Source of the DNA: Wallemia ichthyophaga EXF-994
Taxonomy: Eukaryota; Basidiomycota; Wallemiomycetes; Wallemiales; Wallemiaceae
NCBI RefSeq assembly: GCF_000400465.1
Contig: NW_008806274.1
Span: 310,001-374,000 of the forward strand
Direction of reading: 5' to 3'
DNA length: 64,000 nt
The notes below the pieces were generated by a model that was not told the DNA's origin, did no database searches, and was given only the letters and a program-made list of their open reading frames with translations. Position numbers and translations under genes: made by a program. The number at the start of each line of letters is the position of its first letter. Position 1 is the first letter of the stretch. Of the stretch, positions 21,317 through 32,892 are shown piece after piece.

Positions 21317-23548
21317 TCACTTTAACCTCGAGCTTGCGTGTACTCTCATTTCTTCCATTTTGAACGCGTTCATTTCCTCTTTTATCATTTGCGCCAATTC
21401 AGGTGTCAGTCTGTTACATGTCGCAGGTTCTCCCCTTCTATCATATATTGTAGCAGGCCAAGTTGTTTGAACCCCCATAGAGTTGGCAAATGAACACTTT
21501 CTCTTTGGTTGAGCAGCCAAATTGATCATTGCTTGTACTGGTAATGCAGAAGTTGAATTATTGTGATTTACTAAAGGTTTGTCGATTGGTTTGTGCATCG
21601 ATGACGGTCTTGAGGCTATACCATCAATCTTATCTGCATCCGGTGAAGGTAATTGATGAGAAACTTGCGGTTGAACTTCCCGACCATCCTCATCTTTCAT
21701 TATATTGGTAAAGGTAAAAGAGTTTGACCGACCACGTAGCTGCTGTCTTTCTTCAAAATCCTCTTGACGGTATGTTCTTGCTCCTTTCAATATGCCTTTC
21801 AAAATATGCTCACGACGATGTGGCGCGGCATTCGAATCATACTGACAAGAACCATGCCACTCTTCTTGATGAATTTGTACTCCTTGTAAACCTTGCGTTA
21901 GATCATCATCATCTTGTGATACTATTGAATCGCCATCTCCTTTCGCTTCAATTGCACCTGGCAATCTTGACTTACTATCACTACCTGCGTGATTATAGCT
22001 ATTTGAATTAAGGCGACTTGAAGATTTAGACGATTTAGATGATTTAGCTGATTTAGCCTCAGCTGCTGCAACTTGTTCCTGATGCTGCTTGACTAGGGCT
22101 GCTGCTGGACTCAAACCATCAATATATTCAGGTTCTTCATTAATGATTGAATGTCTATCAACTTCAGCAGTTGCATGACTTATTGAAGTCGATGGTTCCT
22201 TCTTACGTTTATTCTTCTTCTTCTTTTTCAGCTTTGATCCAATAGATTTGTTGTTCATATCCTCTGGCTCTTCACCACCACTATCTCTGTCTTTATCCTT
22301 GTTAAATAGATTGGTAAGACCAGCAAATGAGCTTCTTCTTGCTATTTTACCAACGCTACCAATCTTACGTAACATAACAGATGCAGAAGAAGCGGCTGAA
22401 GAAATGGAAATGTTATCAGTTGAGACGTTAAATTTGGAATTGAAAATGCTATGCTTTTTAGCTGGTTTCTCGTTAGCTTCATTATTTTCACCTGGTCTAA
22501 CTCTATTCGATTCAGAGATTGTTCTTGTCCGTGGTGGTAATTGTGGTGAGGGTGATTGTTTGTTAGGCTGAGTTTGAGGCTGAGACTTCGTCGCTAGTGG
22601 TGAAGAAGCTGATGAATTTTTACCGATAGCGCTATCATCGATAGGAATTCTTTCACTTATATCATTTGAACTTGATAATGCTCGTTTAAATCGTGATTTT
22701 AGACCTGGTTTATCAGTCTTATTCGCAATAGTATCATTCAAATTATGCGGTGATTGTTGTGAAAGTGGTGATGGCCTTACATGTTGTGATTGTTTGTTGT
22801 TATTTAGACTAGTTGGAGAATCTTTGTGAGTTGATTGAGGTGATTGAGTGGCTTGAGTAGCTGAAGACTGCCTAGAAGATCTTGAATCGTTTGAGCTATG
22901 AGAATTCTTGCGCATACGTCCCATTGGAGGGCTGAAATCATCCACAAGATCATCGTGCTTTTTGTGAGAGCTAGAAGCACCAGTAGCTGGGGTTGATTCC
23001 GTTCTATTTACCATAGGGCGAGAAGTAGGTGATGCTACACTGCCTGGACCACTTGGGCTACCCGGACCACCCAAACTACCAGTACTACCCTTGGTAGTAT
23101 TCCTCACAATCAAATCATCCTTTGATAAAGCATCGGATTTTGATCTCCTATGATTAGCGGTTGAACGTGGATTTAAAGAAGCGACTTGAGAGTAAGACTG
23201 TGATTGTTGCCTAGACTCTTGATACGGATGCGTTGAGCTCGGTTTTTGCGGCCCAGAGGATGTTCTTCTCCGGCCAGTAAAATCTGGGTTAGGCGGTGTA
23301 AACATGTGATTCTGTTGTAGCATGAGTTGCTGGTGGTGATAAGCGGCTGCAGCGGCTGCCCATTGTTGTTGCTGCTGATGAAAGAATAGCGCTTGATTCG
23401 TTGGGGCTGGTGGTGCGTACAAGAAAGGGGATTGAGTGGGTGATGACACGGGCGAAGACTGTGGAGATGCTAGCATTGAATTAGAATTAGAATTTGATTG
23501 TCTTTTATTTGATAATGACTGCGTTTGTCTATGATGAGGGAATTCCAT
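21317..23548 (-). CDS. Large Ser/Gln-rich protein with conserved C-terminal motif (Bni4-like?)
   Basis: 743 residues, single exon, starting MEFPHHRQTQSLSNK (the frame is open a little upstream but without ATG). Most of it is low-complexity: Ser/Pro/Gln runs, an Ala/Gln patch, a Lys-rich stretch near 450 and SKSS repeats. Only the last 70 residues look conserved: KRKCSFANSMGVQTTWP, then YDRRGEPATCNRLTPELAQM and the end FKMEEMRVHASSRLK. I associate this ending with fungal Bni4-type proteins that target protein phosphatase 1 to the bud neck; KCSF could serve as an RVxF-type docking site. That assignment is from memory and moderate at best. Confidence 0.65.
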   Translation of the reverse strand: MEFPHHRQTQSLSNKRQSNSNSNSMLASPQSSPVSSPTQSPFLYAPPAPTNQALFFHQQQQQWAAAAAAYHHQQLMLQQNHMFTPPNPDFTGRRRTSSGPQKPSSTHPYQESRQQSQSYSQVASLNPRSTANHRRSKSDALSKDDLIVRNTTKGSTGSLGGPGSPSGPGSVASPTSRPMVNRTESTPATGASSSHKKHDDLVDDFSPPMGRMRKNSHSSNDSRSSRQSSATQATQSPQSTHKDSPTSLNNNKQSQHVRPSPLSQQSPHNLNDTIANKTDKPGLKSRFKRALSSSNDISERIPIDDSAIGKNSSASSPLATKSQPQTQPNKQSPSPQLPPRTRTISESNRVRPGENNEANEKPAKKHSIFNSKFNVSTDNISISSAASSASVMLRKIGSVGKIARRSSFAGLTNLFNKDKDRDSGGEEPEDMNNKSIGSKLKKKKKNKRKKEPSTSISHATAEVDRHSIINEEPEYIDGLSPAAALVKQHQEQVAAAEAKSAKSSKSSKSSSRLNSNSYNHAGSDSKSRLPGAIEAKGDGDSIVSQDDDDLTQGLQGVQIHQEEWHGSCQYDSNAAPHRREHILKGILKGARTYRQEDFEERQQLRGRSNSFTFTNIMKDEDGREVQPQVSHQLPSPDADKIDGIASRPSSMHKPIDKPLVNHNNSTSALPVQAMINLAAQPKRKCSFANSMGVQTTWPATIYDRRGEPATCNRLTPELAQMIKEEMNAFKMEEMRVHASSRLK

Positions 23549-23566
23549 TGAAGGATGCTGGTCCAA

Positions 23567-23893
23567 TTACCATTCAACGCTGGCTGCTGTGTGAGAATGC
23601 GTGTCGCTGCCAAATATCAAGTCAAGACACACGCTAGATATCCTTTGTCTTAATTTTTATTATCTAAAGCCTGCAACAATTGCCTGCTTCGTTGAGTGTC
23701 GTACAACGAGTGAGCTACTCAAAAACGGAGATAATGTTTGATATTTTCATTTTTATCAAATTATTTATTTTTTATCTCTCTATTCACAGGAGTGTTGTGT
23801 AAATACAATTACTATTCTTCTCCTTCTCTCCCGCTCTCTTTTCCAACCGAGTGGATCGCCTCGAGGACTCTGCCAGCTCAACCCTGTTATTCG
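23567..23893. other. Intergenic, 327 bases
   Basis: Upstream region of the Ser/Gln-rich gene and 3' flank of the dynein gene, both on the minus strand. AT-rich in the middle; no gene or RNA seen. Confidence 0.5.
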
Positions 23894-26094
23894 TTATCTC
23901 CTTAAGTAATTTGTAACACTTTGCAGCTCGTCCCACTCCGTTGTACCTCCTCTCAGCCCCGCTTGTTCTCCTATATCGTACACATAGAGGTTTCCATCAC
24001 TCGATCCAAGTCCAACGCGTTTACCCTCCTTGCGCTCCCATGACATCCTGTTCAATGCTCTACTCGATGGTACTGCACTGCTTATTGGCACTTCCGTATC
24101 CACGTTTAAATTCCACAGTTTAAACTCCCCGCACCCATCCACGGATCCAAATACTGCTGGGTGATGCGGATGCCATTTCGCGTCATATACGCAGTCAGTG
24201 TGTTCATCAAAAGTCTGCAATGGTTTGTGGTGTTGTTGTGTGTGCTGTGTCTGTGTCTGCTGTTGCTGCTGCTGCTGCTGCTGGCCATTCGCTGCAGTTA
24301 TACCTTTTGTTGACCACAGCTTAATAGTCCAATCTATCGAGGTCGTCAAGAAAAGGTCAGTGAAATCATTCGTATTGGTCGTCGTCCGATTGAGTGAGAG
24401 TGGATGAAAGTCGAGTGAGTTGACCGGCGCACTGTGGTCCGAGTAAATCTCATTGTGATCTATGCCCGCCTTTACTCCTGCTCTGTCATGTCTGTGGGCA
24501 TGGTAGATTGCACCCTCTTCCGTGCCCACGTAGAATGACATTGTCTCGGCGTGTGGTAAATCAAAACATGTTATTGCTACTTCATCTGTCTTGCTATTTC
24601 CGGTACGCGACAATTCTATGCTTTCCTATGCGTGTGTTGCGTGTTAGTGAAATGCACCATCTGCATTACGCACTACGCATGACCCACCTGCGGTTGTGCA
24701 AGCATATCAACTGTCCACCCACAAACTAAACCATCCGTACTCGTCGTCATGAGATTGTTTGCGTTTTGTGTACCAATCACTTGCATATCGTAAACAGGGT
24801 GAGTATGCCCAGTAGCACTTAGTGGTGTTCTCAGTACTGGCGTCTGCTTAGCACGTGTATCCCATAACAATATTTGACCAGAATATGTACCACCAAAGAT
24901 TAAATTAGCGTGGAATGGTGAGAAGGTCGCACTGAGAACATCTGATTGAGAATGTAACACAAACTCTGGTCGATCTAGCAGATGCATGTTCCAAACGGCG
25001 ACAATACCATTTGGATCATTGAATGAAGCCGAGTTCTTGTTGTAAGCAGCCAGACTGAGTTCCGAGAACTAATTTGGTTGTGTAAGAAGGTGATTAAACT
25101 GGGTGTGTCATTTACTAACAATGTGAGACCAATCAACAGCAGTAATCGAACGGTTCTTAGTCCATTTTTCATCAGCGAAAGAACAAACAAGCTTCATATT
25201 CTTTGACTCGTTATCATGATTAGCATTATCCATGGCCATCCGATAATCCCTCGTCACATCATAATTATCTGATAATGCTCGTTGAATCATCTTTGAGGAA
25301 CTTTCGATAAAGTCACCAAAATCTGGTGAAGTGTATACTGCCAATCTCTCTTCCTCTGAGATATCTAATATCTCTTGATCAATCTCACGCTGAATAGCAG
25401 CTTCTTCCTCTGCCAATTTTCTTTCATTTTCGACGCGTAAATGCTCTTCTTTATGCATGCGCTGCCTTAGCTCATCAGCTGTCTCTGTTCCCACAGCTGA
25501 ATCGACAAGTGTTTCGTGTTCGTCATCAGGTATAAAAGCCGTTTGTACTTCTTTATTGTAAGTGACGGTTTCCTGTGGGAAGAGTGTGAGCATGGGGTAC
25601 AGTGTACGCACACCACCAACCCACCTTTAAAGGTAAATAGAACACCTCGTGATCGACTGATTGTAGGATAGGCTGCTGGGTACTGTGGGTACTGGGTTGA
25701 TTAGATTGGCTCAATAGCCCAATTTTCTTTCTCACTATTCAGCTTTTGTAACTTGTGATTCCTCTGCTTGCTCTGATTGACCTTCACGGCGAATATCGTT
25801 TGTTCTATCGCTCAGTACCGATGAATTCGATCCAACGAGCGACGCGACAAGATCATCTATCTCTTTCTTCCCTATCCTATTGTAATCCGTAACGCTTGAA
25901 ATCTCAGCAGCCTGAGCAGCCTGAACAGCCTCGTGAGCTGACTACATGCCATATCGCCGCACACCTACGCCGGCAACGCTATCAGCGGTAGATTTATTCG
26001 CACTATCCAACCCCCTCTTTCTTTCGCCTCTCGCTCTCTTCAATTCTCCCAACTTGGCTCTCTTCTCCTCTATCTCTGCCTTGCGACGATCCAT
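23894..26094 (-). CDS. Cytoplasmic dynein intermediate chain
   Basis: 650 residues from exons 26094-25969, 25929-25736, 25691-25625, 25572-25120, 25068-24688 and 24625-23894. The N-terminal helix MDRRKAEIEEKRAKLGELKR is the dynactin p150-binding segment typical of dynein intermediate chains. The linker ends with ETVTYNKEVQTAF, followed by a charged coiled coil. WD40 repeats follow, for example GIVAVWNMHLLDRPEFVL and HPVYDMQVIGTQNANNLMTT, later SIDWTIKLWST. A polyglutamine insert (CAG tract near 24265) lies between two WD repeats. Cargo adaptor and dynein heavy-chain binding are inferred from the family. The 39-nt first intron (25930-25968) is the shortest used here. Confidence 0.9.
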
Positions 26095-26167
26095 GATGGG
26101 TGTATGTATAGAGGTGTATATCGGTGTATCCTGGTGATATCGTGGTACAAGCGTGCAATTCAACATT

Positions 26168-28237
26168 TCAATACTTCAAATACCCAACAGCTAGCAGCGG
26201 TGGTCCAGACATCAATCCAAGCCAGAAGAACATGTTAGCAAACTCAGGATATCTTCTGACTAAGGGCAATCTACCAATAGCAATCATTGGCAATTGGGCC
26301 ATCTGTTTAGTATCTCAGTGGGGTTATTCACGCATTGTCTGACTTATATCCACCTGCAAGACGAACAAATACATTCTATATCCATTTGTTAGTTCGATTG
26401 AAAATGTCACTGCCGCTTGAAAAAACACCCACCTGATCTTCTTAGTTACAACAGCCATCACAAGCTCGTGTATGAGTGCAGAAAGCAGAAAGGTGAGCAT
26501 AGTTGCTGATTGCTTGGAGATCTTATATGTAGAGAGTGTGGAGACGTCTATATGTTGTGTATTGTGAGACGGAACGGTAGCAGAAGCGTTAAAGTCACCC
26601 ACAGACATGTCTGAGGAGGAACATATGCACTGGTTTATTCCACTTACGCGCAAACTGGTCCCATGTTGTAGCGTTCCACCTGAGGGGAGATTGTGAGTGA
26701 GTGAATTAACGATACCTGTCCAGCTCGGCACCCTACCAATCCTCATAAAACTCTCGATCAGCAAATCTCGTAAGCTCAGCAAAGGCGTTGCAGATGCACT
26801 CGAAGCTTTACGTAATGTTAGTGTTAGGTGGGCTGCTAATGCAATTGTATTATTGTAGCGACGTACATAATGTAGAATCTGTCATGTCAGCGTGAACATG
26901 GTGAACGAAGCGAAACACTCACAGAAGGACGTAGTTGCAGAGAAATGGTATACACAAATCCAACCACGTTCTAGCGAATGCTGTCGAGCTCGTCAGCCAG
27001 CCCACTCACATGCATGACATAACACCACTCACATTCTTCCGGACGAGGCATTTTTGGTGAAATGTAATGCTCGCTTATCATGTCTACACCGAGTTAGCCA
27101 GCCCTACATACGCGCACAGTCACGAAGCCACCCACAGAGTATGTAGAAAGTACCGAAAGTCGCCAGCGTTTTCTCGATCACATACCACAGTCGCACACGC
27201 TCCGTGCGGGGATACTCCAGCTCGTACACGAGCGTAGGAATAAGGAGGTAGTCGAGGAAGTTAGCCAGAGTTACGTTATCCGGATAAGAGATTTTAGTAG
27301 GACCATGTGAAGTGATATGTGAAGTGAGCTCGTTGATCTCGCTAGCTACTTTAGCTACATCTGGATTAGAGGAGGTTGTGAGAGGATGGTGATGCACATC
27401 GTTGACATGAGCAGTTTCAATTTCGTTTGAGCCTAGAGGTGTGGAAACGCCACTGTTGGATGCTTGCTCTTCTTGCTCAACCCTAGTAATTGCCTTGCTA
27501 AACGCTTTGCGCTGTCTGAGGTCGCTCTCGGCTCTGTTTGATACTTCTGCTTCTCTCTGCTCTACGGTGGCTTCGAGTGAGGAATTGCTGAGTTTTGCCA
27601 ATTGAGCCTCGAGAGATTTAATCTTAGAGTGCAAATTAGCGAAGTGACCATTTGTAGCCATGTAGGAGTGGATCTGGGGTAAAATTTTAGGTTTACGCGT
27701 GCATATAAAATCAACACACCTTCATTATCATAGTGAGAGAGTGTAAAGTCAAAAAACCAGACTGAACCCAAGGCCAATTTCTGAACCAGCCAAGTCAGAG
27801 AGATGAAAATGAAGTGAAACAACCGTAACACACCTCTGAAAGGCCCAAAAGACGGGTATGGCTAGGAAGAAGAGTTGTAAGACGTGCTGGATAGAGAGAC
27901 CGACAGCATTATAGCTAATCCAGCCTCTTTGAATGGCTTTGATGAATAGAAAAGAGAGACAAGTGGAAGCGACGAGGATTGCGTCAGAGATAGCCAAAAC
28001 AAGACCATCTCTGCTGATCAACCTGCCAAAATTTAAGCCTAGAATGCTTCCGGTAGCATCGTAGGTCTCTACAGCCGTGCGTATGCCAGTCATAGCAGCG
28101 AAAATCCAAAAGAGAGTGTAGAAACCCCTAAAGGTATCTACAGCGCTGAGCTCATTTTCTCTATCGAAATAAGAAGATCTCTGATGGAAAGTTGATTTCT
28201 TTGATTTAATAGGCGCGGGTGTCCCAGAACCGGTCAT
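26168..28237 (-). CDS. ARE2: Sterol O-acyltransferase (ARE1/ARE2 family), apparent frameshift
   Basis: ER membrane-bound enzyme that esterifies sterols with acyl-CoA (MBOAT family). Eleven exons are needed: 28237-27834, 27780-27720, 27673-27136, 27083-27033, 26980-26924, 26878-26867, 26805-26737, 26679-26603, 26547-26433, 26375-26354, 26302-26168. Motifs in order: MKIHSYMATNGHFA, LVYELEYPRTERVRLWYVIE, EHYISPKMPRPEE, FECICNAFAELTRFADREFY, WNATTWDQFARKWNKPVHMF and the catalytic-His segment SALIHELVMAV. All joins keep phase except within exon 5: the frame reading SFARTWLDLCIPFL must shift by one base (about 26936-26945) to reach NYVLLFYIIFEC. About 513 residues if the frame were continuous. Either a real mutation or a sequence error. 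Confidence 0.88.
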
Positions 28238-28409
28238 TTGGTGATCGACGTGATTTAAAAGCCCCTAAGCTAAGGAGAAAGGAGAAAGAAGAAGGAGAAA
28301 GGAATAAAATGAGAAAATAAATAATCAATTTATATTAATTTATATTAATTATGATTAATTTAAATTATTTCATCTCTTCGTTATCAACGACGACGTTGGG
28401 TTAAGAGAG

Positions 28410-29801
28410 ATGGCCTCAGAAATAGCCCCAGAATGGACAGACAGCGATGCATGCTCGAGATGCCAGAGCGTATTTACGACATTTAACCGTAAACACCACT
28501 GTAGAAACTGTGGCAGGGTTTTTGACAGTCTGTGCTGCCATAAACAATTAACGTTACCGCATTGGGGATACAACGATCCAGTTAGAGTTTGTGAGGGTTG
28601 CTATTCCCTGATTCTCCGCGAAGGCACAAAGGCTGCTCCTCCATCTGCCATACGTGTTCCTCGCGGTGGTCACGACAAGGCACAGGACAAGGTACAAGAT
28701 AATTCTCAGGATGCAGCTGATGCAGATCTACTCAAAGCCATTCAGCTCAGTTTGGCTGAGTCTGGTCACTCTTATCAGAATACTGGGCCTGCTATCAACG
28801 CTAACAGGCCAGAGCCACCAGAGGATGACGACGATATGAAAGCAGCTATCGAAGCCAGTTTGAAGGATATGCGCAGTGCTCCTCCGGTAGCTGCAGTTGC
28901 ACCTGTTAGGAGCACTTCGAGCAACCAGAATCACACTCACAAGCCAAGCTACGAATTAGCCACACAAGATCGTGATGCAATATTCTCATTTGCTCAGTCC
29001 GTTCAACAGCAGCAGCAGCAGCAACAACACCAACAATATCCAACTCCACCCAATCCAAACCTTGCTTACTCAGCAGATCGCGCACTCAATGCAAAATCGA
29101 GATTGTTGGCCGGAGTTAATGAGACAGAAGCGAAAGAGCGTGTTCTGGTTGATATGCATGCCAAAATGACTGAGTCGGTGAGACTGTATAACAGACTACT
29201 CGAGTCGCAGATAGAGCAGCGAGAGGAACAGCAGCGGCGGGAGAGTACACCGGTGCAAAGAGCAACACCTTATTATTATCAGCAGCAGCAGTATCAGCAG
29301 CAGTACCAGCCGTACGAACAATACCAACAAGATGAACGCTTGCCCAGATACATTGCACCTCCACAACCAACTCCAATACCATCACTGCCATTTGCAGCAC
29401 CATCTGCACCATCTGCACCACTTGCACTACCAAATGGACAATCTGCACCTACTGCACCATCAAGTATACCACAGCAATTCACAGATACACCCACGCCAAT
29501 AGAAACACAGTCACAGTCACAGTCGCAGTCGATATCACCAATTCACAATGGCATACCGCAGCAAAGTTATCACCAGCAAACACCGCAACACTGGCAGCCA
29601 CAACAACCACAGCATTATCGGCAAGAGCAGCAACCGCAACAGCAACCGCAACAACAACCACACCAACAACCATACCAACAAGCTAAATACAATGCACTGG
29701 CTGGTCTACCATCTGCGCCGTCGGAGTTGCCAGGCGATAGAATTAATGAGCATGAGAATGAGCAACGACAGCAACAGGAAGCACTGCTGATAGAGTTGTA
29801 G
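28410..29801 (+). CDS. VPS27: Vps27-like FYVE and UIM protein lacking a VHS domain
   Basis: Endosomal ESCRT-0-type protein, 463 residues in one exon. A FYVE finger occupies about residues 8-75 (APEWTDSDACSRC, then RKHHCRNCGRVFDS and PVRVCEGC) and binds phosphatidylinositol 3-phosphate. Two ubiquitin-interacting motifs follow (ADLLKAIQLSLAES and DDMKAAIEASLKDM, about 108-150). The second half is Gln/Pro-rich with CAG/CAA tracts. It ends LLIEL, like the terminal clathrin-binding LIDL of yeast Vps27. The usual N-terminal VHS domain is missing: only 172 bases separate the ATG from the divergent ARE2 start, and the frame has a stop 60 bases upstream. Confidence 0.85.
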   Translation: MASEIAPEWTDSDACSRCQSVFTTFNRKHHCRNCGRVFDSLCCHKQLTLPHWGYNDPVRVCEGCYSLILREGTKAAPPSAIRVPRGGHDKAQDKVQDNSQDAADADLLKAIQLSLAESGHSYQNTGPAINANRPEPPEDDDDMKAAIEASLKDMRSAPPVAAVAPVRSTSSNQNHTHKPSYELATQDRDAIFSFAQSVQQQQQQQQHQQYPTPPNPNLAYSADRALNAKSRLLAGVNETEAKERVLVDMHAKMTESVRLYNRLLESQIEQREEQQRRESTPVQRATPYYYQQQQYQQQYQPYEQYQQDERLPRYIAPPQPTPIPSLPFAAPSAPSAPLALPNGQSAPTAPSSIPQQFTDTPTPIETQSQSQSQSISPIHNGIPQQSYHQQTPQHWQPQQPQHYRQEQQPQQQPQQQPHQQPYQQAKYNALAGLPSAPSELPGDRINEHENEQRQQQEALLIEL

Positions 29802-29883
29802 GGGGAAGAAAAGAAGGAAGAAAGAAAAACAAAACAAATGAACAATCAAAGAATCAAAATATTGTATTACACGTGATCAAAAA

Positions 29884-31137
29884 TCAACAAACAACAGACC
29901 ACTCATGTTCTTGTCTGCCTAATTGAATATCCTCAATAGCGTTTCTGAGAGTAGTAGCAAGAGCGCCGCTGCCGTCATGTTCGACGGGAATAGTGATATC
30001 TTTATCTCTCCAATTAACGCAAGAGATGGAGGCGAGTATACAAGCTGTGCCACTACCGAAAGATTCGATGACTCTACCTTGTTCAGCGAGGGCAGCCAAT
30101 TCAGGCATAGTAATTCTTCGTTCCGAGACCTTGAGCGAAGGTGGGAGCTGAGGTTTGAGCCACTGAGGAGGGTTGCGGGTGAGGTTGAGGATGGAATCAC
30201 GCACCACACCTGGCAGGATCATATCGTTGAGTGGAGGAGTGATAATTTCAGTCTCGCCCTGCTCTCCGCGCACGACGACGAAGAGGTTCATTGTGCCCAC
30301 CTCAGTGAGTTCCTCTTGTTCACCGAAGAGCCAAAGATTCTGGTCATAACCCTTTTCAGCAGCTTCATGCTGCGGTTTGACACCTTGGACATAGTTGGCT
30401 CCGAGTTTGTAGGCTCCTGTACCACCAGGCCAGGCCCTGACGTTCTTGGAGGTCGCGAGTAATTTCACCGGCTTAAACCCGTTCTTGTAGTAGGGACCGA
30501 CGGGTGAGCAAATGACGTAGAGGAGTGCGTCAGATGAGGCACCTACACCTAAACTAGCTTGTGTGCCAATGAGAGTTGGGCGGATGTACAAGGAGTAGCC
30601 AGGTTCCTGTGGAATCCAGTGCTGGTCTAAGAGGACTAACTTACGTATGAGCTGAGTCATAGAGTCACTGTCAAACGTAGGCAGAGCAGCTCTATCAGCA
30701 GTTCTGTTCATCCTGGCCATGTTCATATCAGGGCGGAATAATCTGACGTTGGATGACTTGTCTCTGTAAGCTTTCATCCCTTCAAAGAGCTGAGGTGCGT
30801 AATGGAAGCAGACAGAAGAAGGGTCTAGAGTGAGTGGACCGTATGGCTTAATAGTAGGAGCACCCCAACCACTGCCAGAATTCCAGGGAATAACGAGCAT
30901 ATGATCACTAAACGTGTGTCCAAATCTTAGAGTATCTGAAGGTGGAGGTGTCTTTGGCTGGCTGGCTTTTTCAATTTGAAGTTTACTGATGTCGATATCA
31001 GGCAGAGAAGTAACTTCACCAGTCATAGCATCTCTATAGACTTTTGAAGTTGGACTAGTGGAATAAGCAGCTTTCATGGCATTTGTAGCGTTAGCAGCCA
31101 CTGAAGGCGTTTTAGCAATATTTTGAGCGATATTCAT
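29884..31137 (-). CDS. BAT1: Branched-chain amino acid aminotransferase, mitochondrial type
   Basis: PLP enzyme interconverting Leu, Ile and Val with their 2-oxo acids. 417 residues, no intron. A basic, Ala/Ser-rich presequence ([20 protein letters not shown]) precedes the enzyme core, suggesting mitochondrial import. Family blocks include [49 protein letters not shown], the PLP-lysine segment [11 protein letters not shown] and [17 protein letters not shown] near the C-terminus. Divergent from the GluRS gene with 54 bases between start codons. Confidence 0.95.
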   Translation of the reverse strand: MNIAQNIAKTPSVAANATNAMKAAYSTSPTSKVYRDAMTGEVTSLPDIDISKLQIEKASQPKTPPPSDTLRFGHTFSDHMLVIPWNSGSGWGAPTIKPYGPLTLDPSSVCFHYAPQLFEGMKAYRDKSSNVRLFRPDMNMARMNRTADRAALPTFDSDSMTQLIRKLVLLDQHWIPQEPGYSLYIRPTLIGTQASLGVGASSDALLYVICSPVGPYYKNGFKPVKLLATSKNVRAWPGGTGAYKLGANYVQGVKPQHEAAEKGYDQNLWLFGEQEELTEVGTMNLFVVVRGEQGETEIITPPLNDMILPGVVRDSILNLTRNPPQWLKPQLPPSLKVSERRITMPELAALAEQGRVIESFGSGTACILASISCVNWRDKDITIPVEHDGSGALATTLRNAIEDIQLGRQEHEWSVVC

Positions 31138-31191
31138 GGGGTTGATGGTGGTGGTTGTTCTGACTCAACTGTCTATATTCATCATACTCGA

Positions 31192-32835
31192 ATGAGATTA
31201 CGATTTGCACCTTCACCCACAGGTAGTCTACATATTGGTGGTCTACGTACTGCTCTATTTAACTTTCTGATTTCTTCAAAACTTGGTGGTTCATTGATCC
31301 TGCGTATTGAAGACACAGACAGAAAACGTTATCAAGCAGGCGCAATTGATAGCCTCATTAATTCGCTCACTTGGTCTGGAATAACTTTCAACGAAGGTCC
31401 TCACATCGGTGGCCCATTCGGATCTTATATCCAATCTGAGCGATTAAGTTTATATAGAAACGCAATTGAGCAGCTGTTGGAGGTATTTATATGGCTTATC
31501 ATACACACCACCTAACATTTACCAGTCAAACGCTGCTTACCGTGATTACGCTAGTCCTGGGCATCCAGTTAAGACGTGCGATCAACACTTACACAAACCA
31601 CACGTCGTTAGATTCAAGGTTTGTAGGGTGCTACATTCACTACTCTCTCTAACACCCACAGCTACCTCAATCTGACACTCACTTCACTGACACCGTCTAT
31701 GGTGACATCACTTTCCCCTCATCTAAACATCCCCAAATGGGCTTCACTAATGACCCTATTCTCCTCAAATCTGACGGATTCCCTACTTACCACTTAGCCA
31801 GCGTTGTAGACGATACTCACATGCAGATTTCTCACGTTCTACGCGGTGAAGTGGGTGTCTTACTTAATGTCTTATTCTCTAAACTCACTAATTCTTCACA
31901 GGAATGGCTCTCTTCCATGCCAATCCACTTGGCTCTCTACAAAGCTCTAGAACACCCTCCACCTAATTTCGCCCACCTTCCACTGCTCATCAACCCAGAC
32001 GGTTCGAAGCTATCCAAACGGTCTGGAGATGTATCTGTTGATACTTATCAGGCTAATCAATGGGAACCTGAAGCTCTGATTAACTTCACCGCTCTTATGG
32101 GTTGGAATGCTTTGCGCACGGCTGATCCTACCAACCCATCAGATTTCTTATCTATCCAAAGTCTAATTGATCGCTTTGATCTCAGGGACGTTCCTCACAG
32201 ACGCGCTGCTATGTTTACTGGCAAGTTGCAGTTCCTCAACAAGCAGCACCTCGGCAAAAAAGTAGAGCAAGGCGATAAAGGTGTACTTGATAGATTCAGA
32301 GCTATGCTCGATCTGCACCTCTTTGTCGATGGATTCCAATTCGATGATGAGTATTTACTTCATGTACTCATCCTCATTAAGGTGGGTTGCTAAGACATTA
32401 CTACTACTATGCACCTACTGACTATTTATACTTCAATACACAGGACCGCATCAATAACCTCAGTGAAGCGGCTCAGATGGGCGACTATTTCTTCGTCGAA
32501 CCTTTGTACAACTCGCTCGACGCTAAGCTCGCGTACGATAGTACTACTAAGGATAATATAGATGCAGTTCTGAAAGCCGTATCTAACGCCTTGCACAATT
32601 TACAAGACTGGCAGACAGACACGCTCAACTCTCACCTCAAACACCAACAAAAATTACTTAATTTGAAGACGAATGAGTTCATGATGCCATTGAGATGGGC
32701 TCTCACTGGTAAGAAGGTATGAAACATTTCACTCACTCATCCACACTCTCACAATCCTCACAGATGGGTCCGAGTATTGCACCAACCATGCAACTACTCG
32801 GTAAAGAAAGAACATTACATAGACTACTAAAATAG
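31192..32835 (+). CDS. MSE1: Bacterial-type glutamyl-tRNA synthetase, mitochondrial
   Basis: Charges tRNA-Glu for mitochondrial translation. Six exons (31192-31482, 31526-31618, 31662-31850, 31902-32381, 32444-32716, 32764-32835) keep phase and give 465 residues. Class I signatures are present: HIGG in [20 protein letters not shown] and the KMSKS-type [22 protein letters not shown] and [18 protein letters not shown] are typical of the discriminating bacterial type. The first ATG lies right at the catalytic domain, so no presequence is seen; import signal may be internal or a short 5' exon may be missed. The third intron (31851-31901, 51 nt) is in frame without stops. Confidence 0.93.
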
Positions 32836-32892
32836 ATCAAAAGATATTAATTTAATTGTACACATTACAAACTTGTTATATAGTTGGATTTA

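Noticed and set aside
22020-22070. Direct GATTTAG-type repeats suggesting a repeat array
   Set aside because: They are codon repeats for Ser-Ser-Lys within the Ser/Gln-rich protein, not a CRISPR or satellite array.
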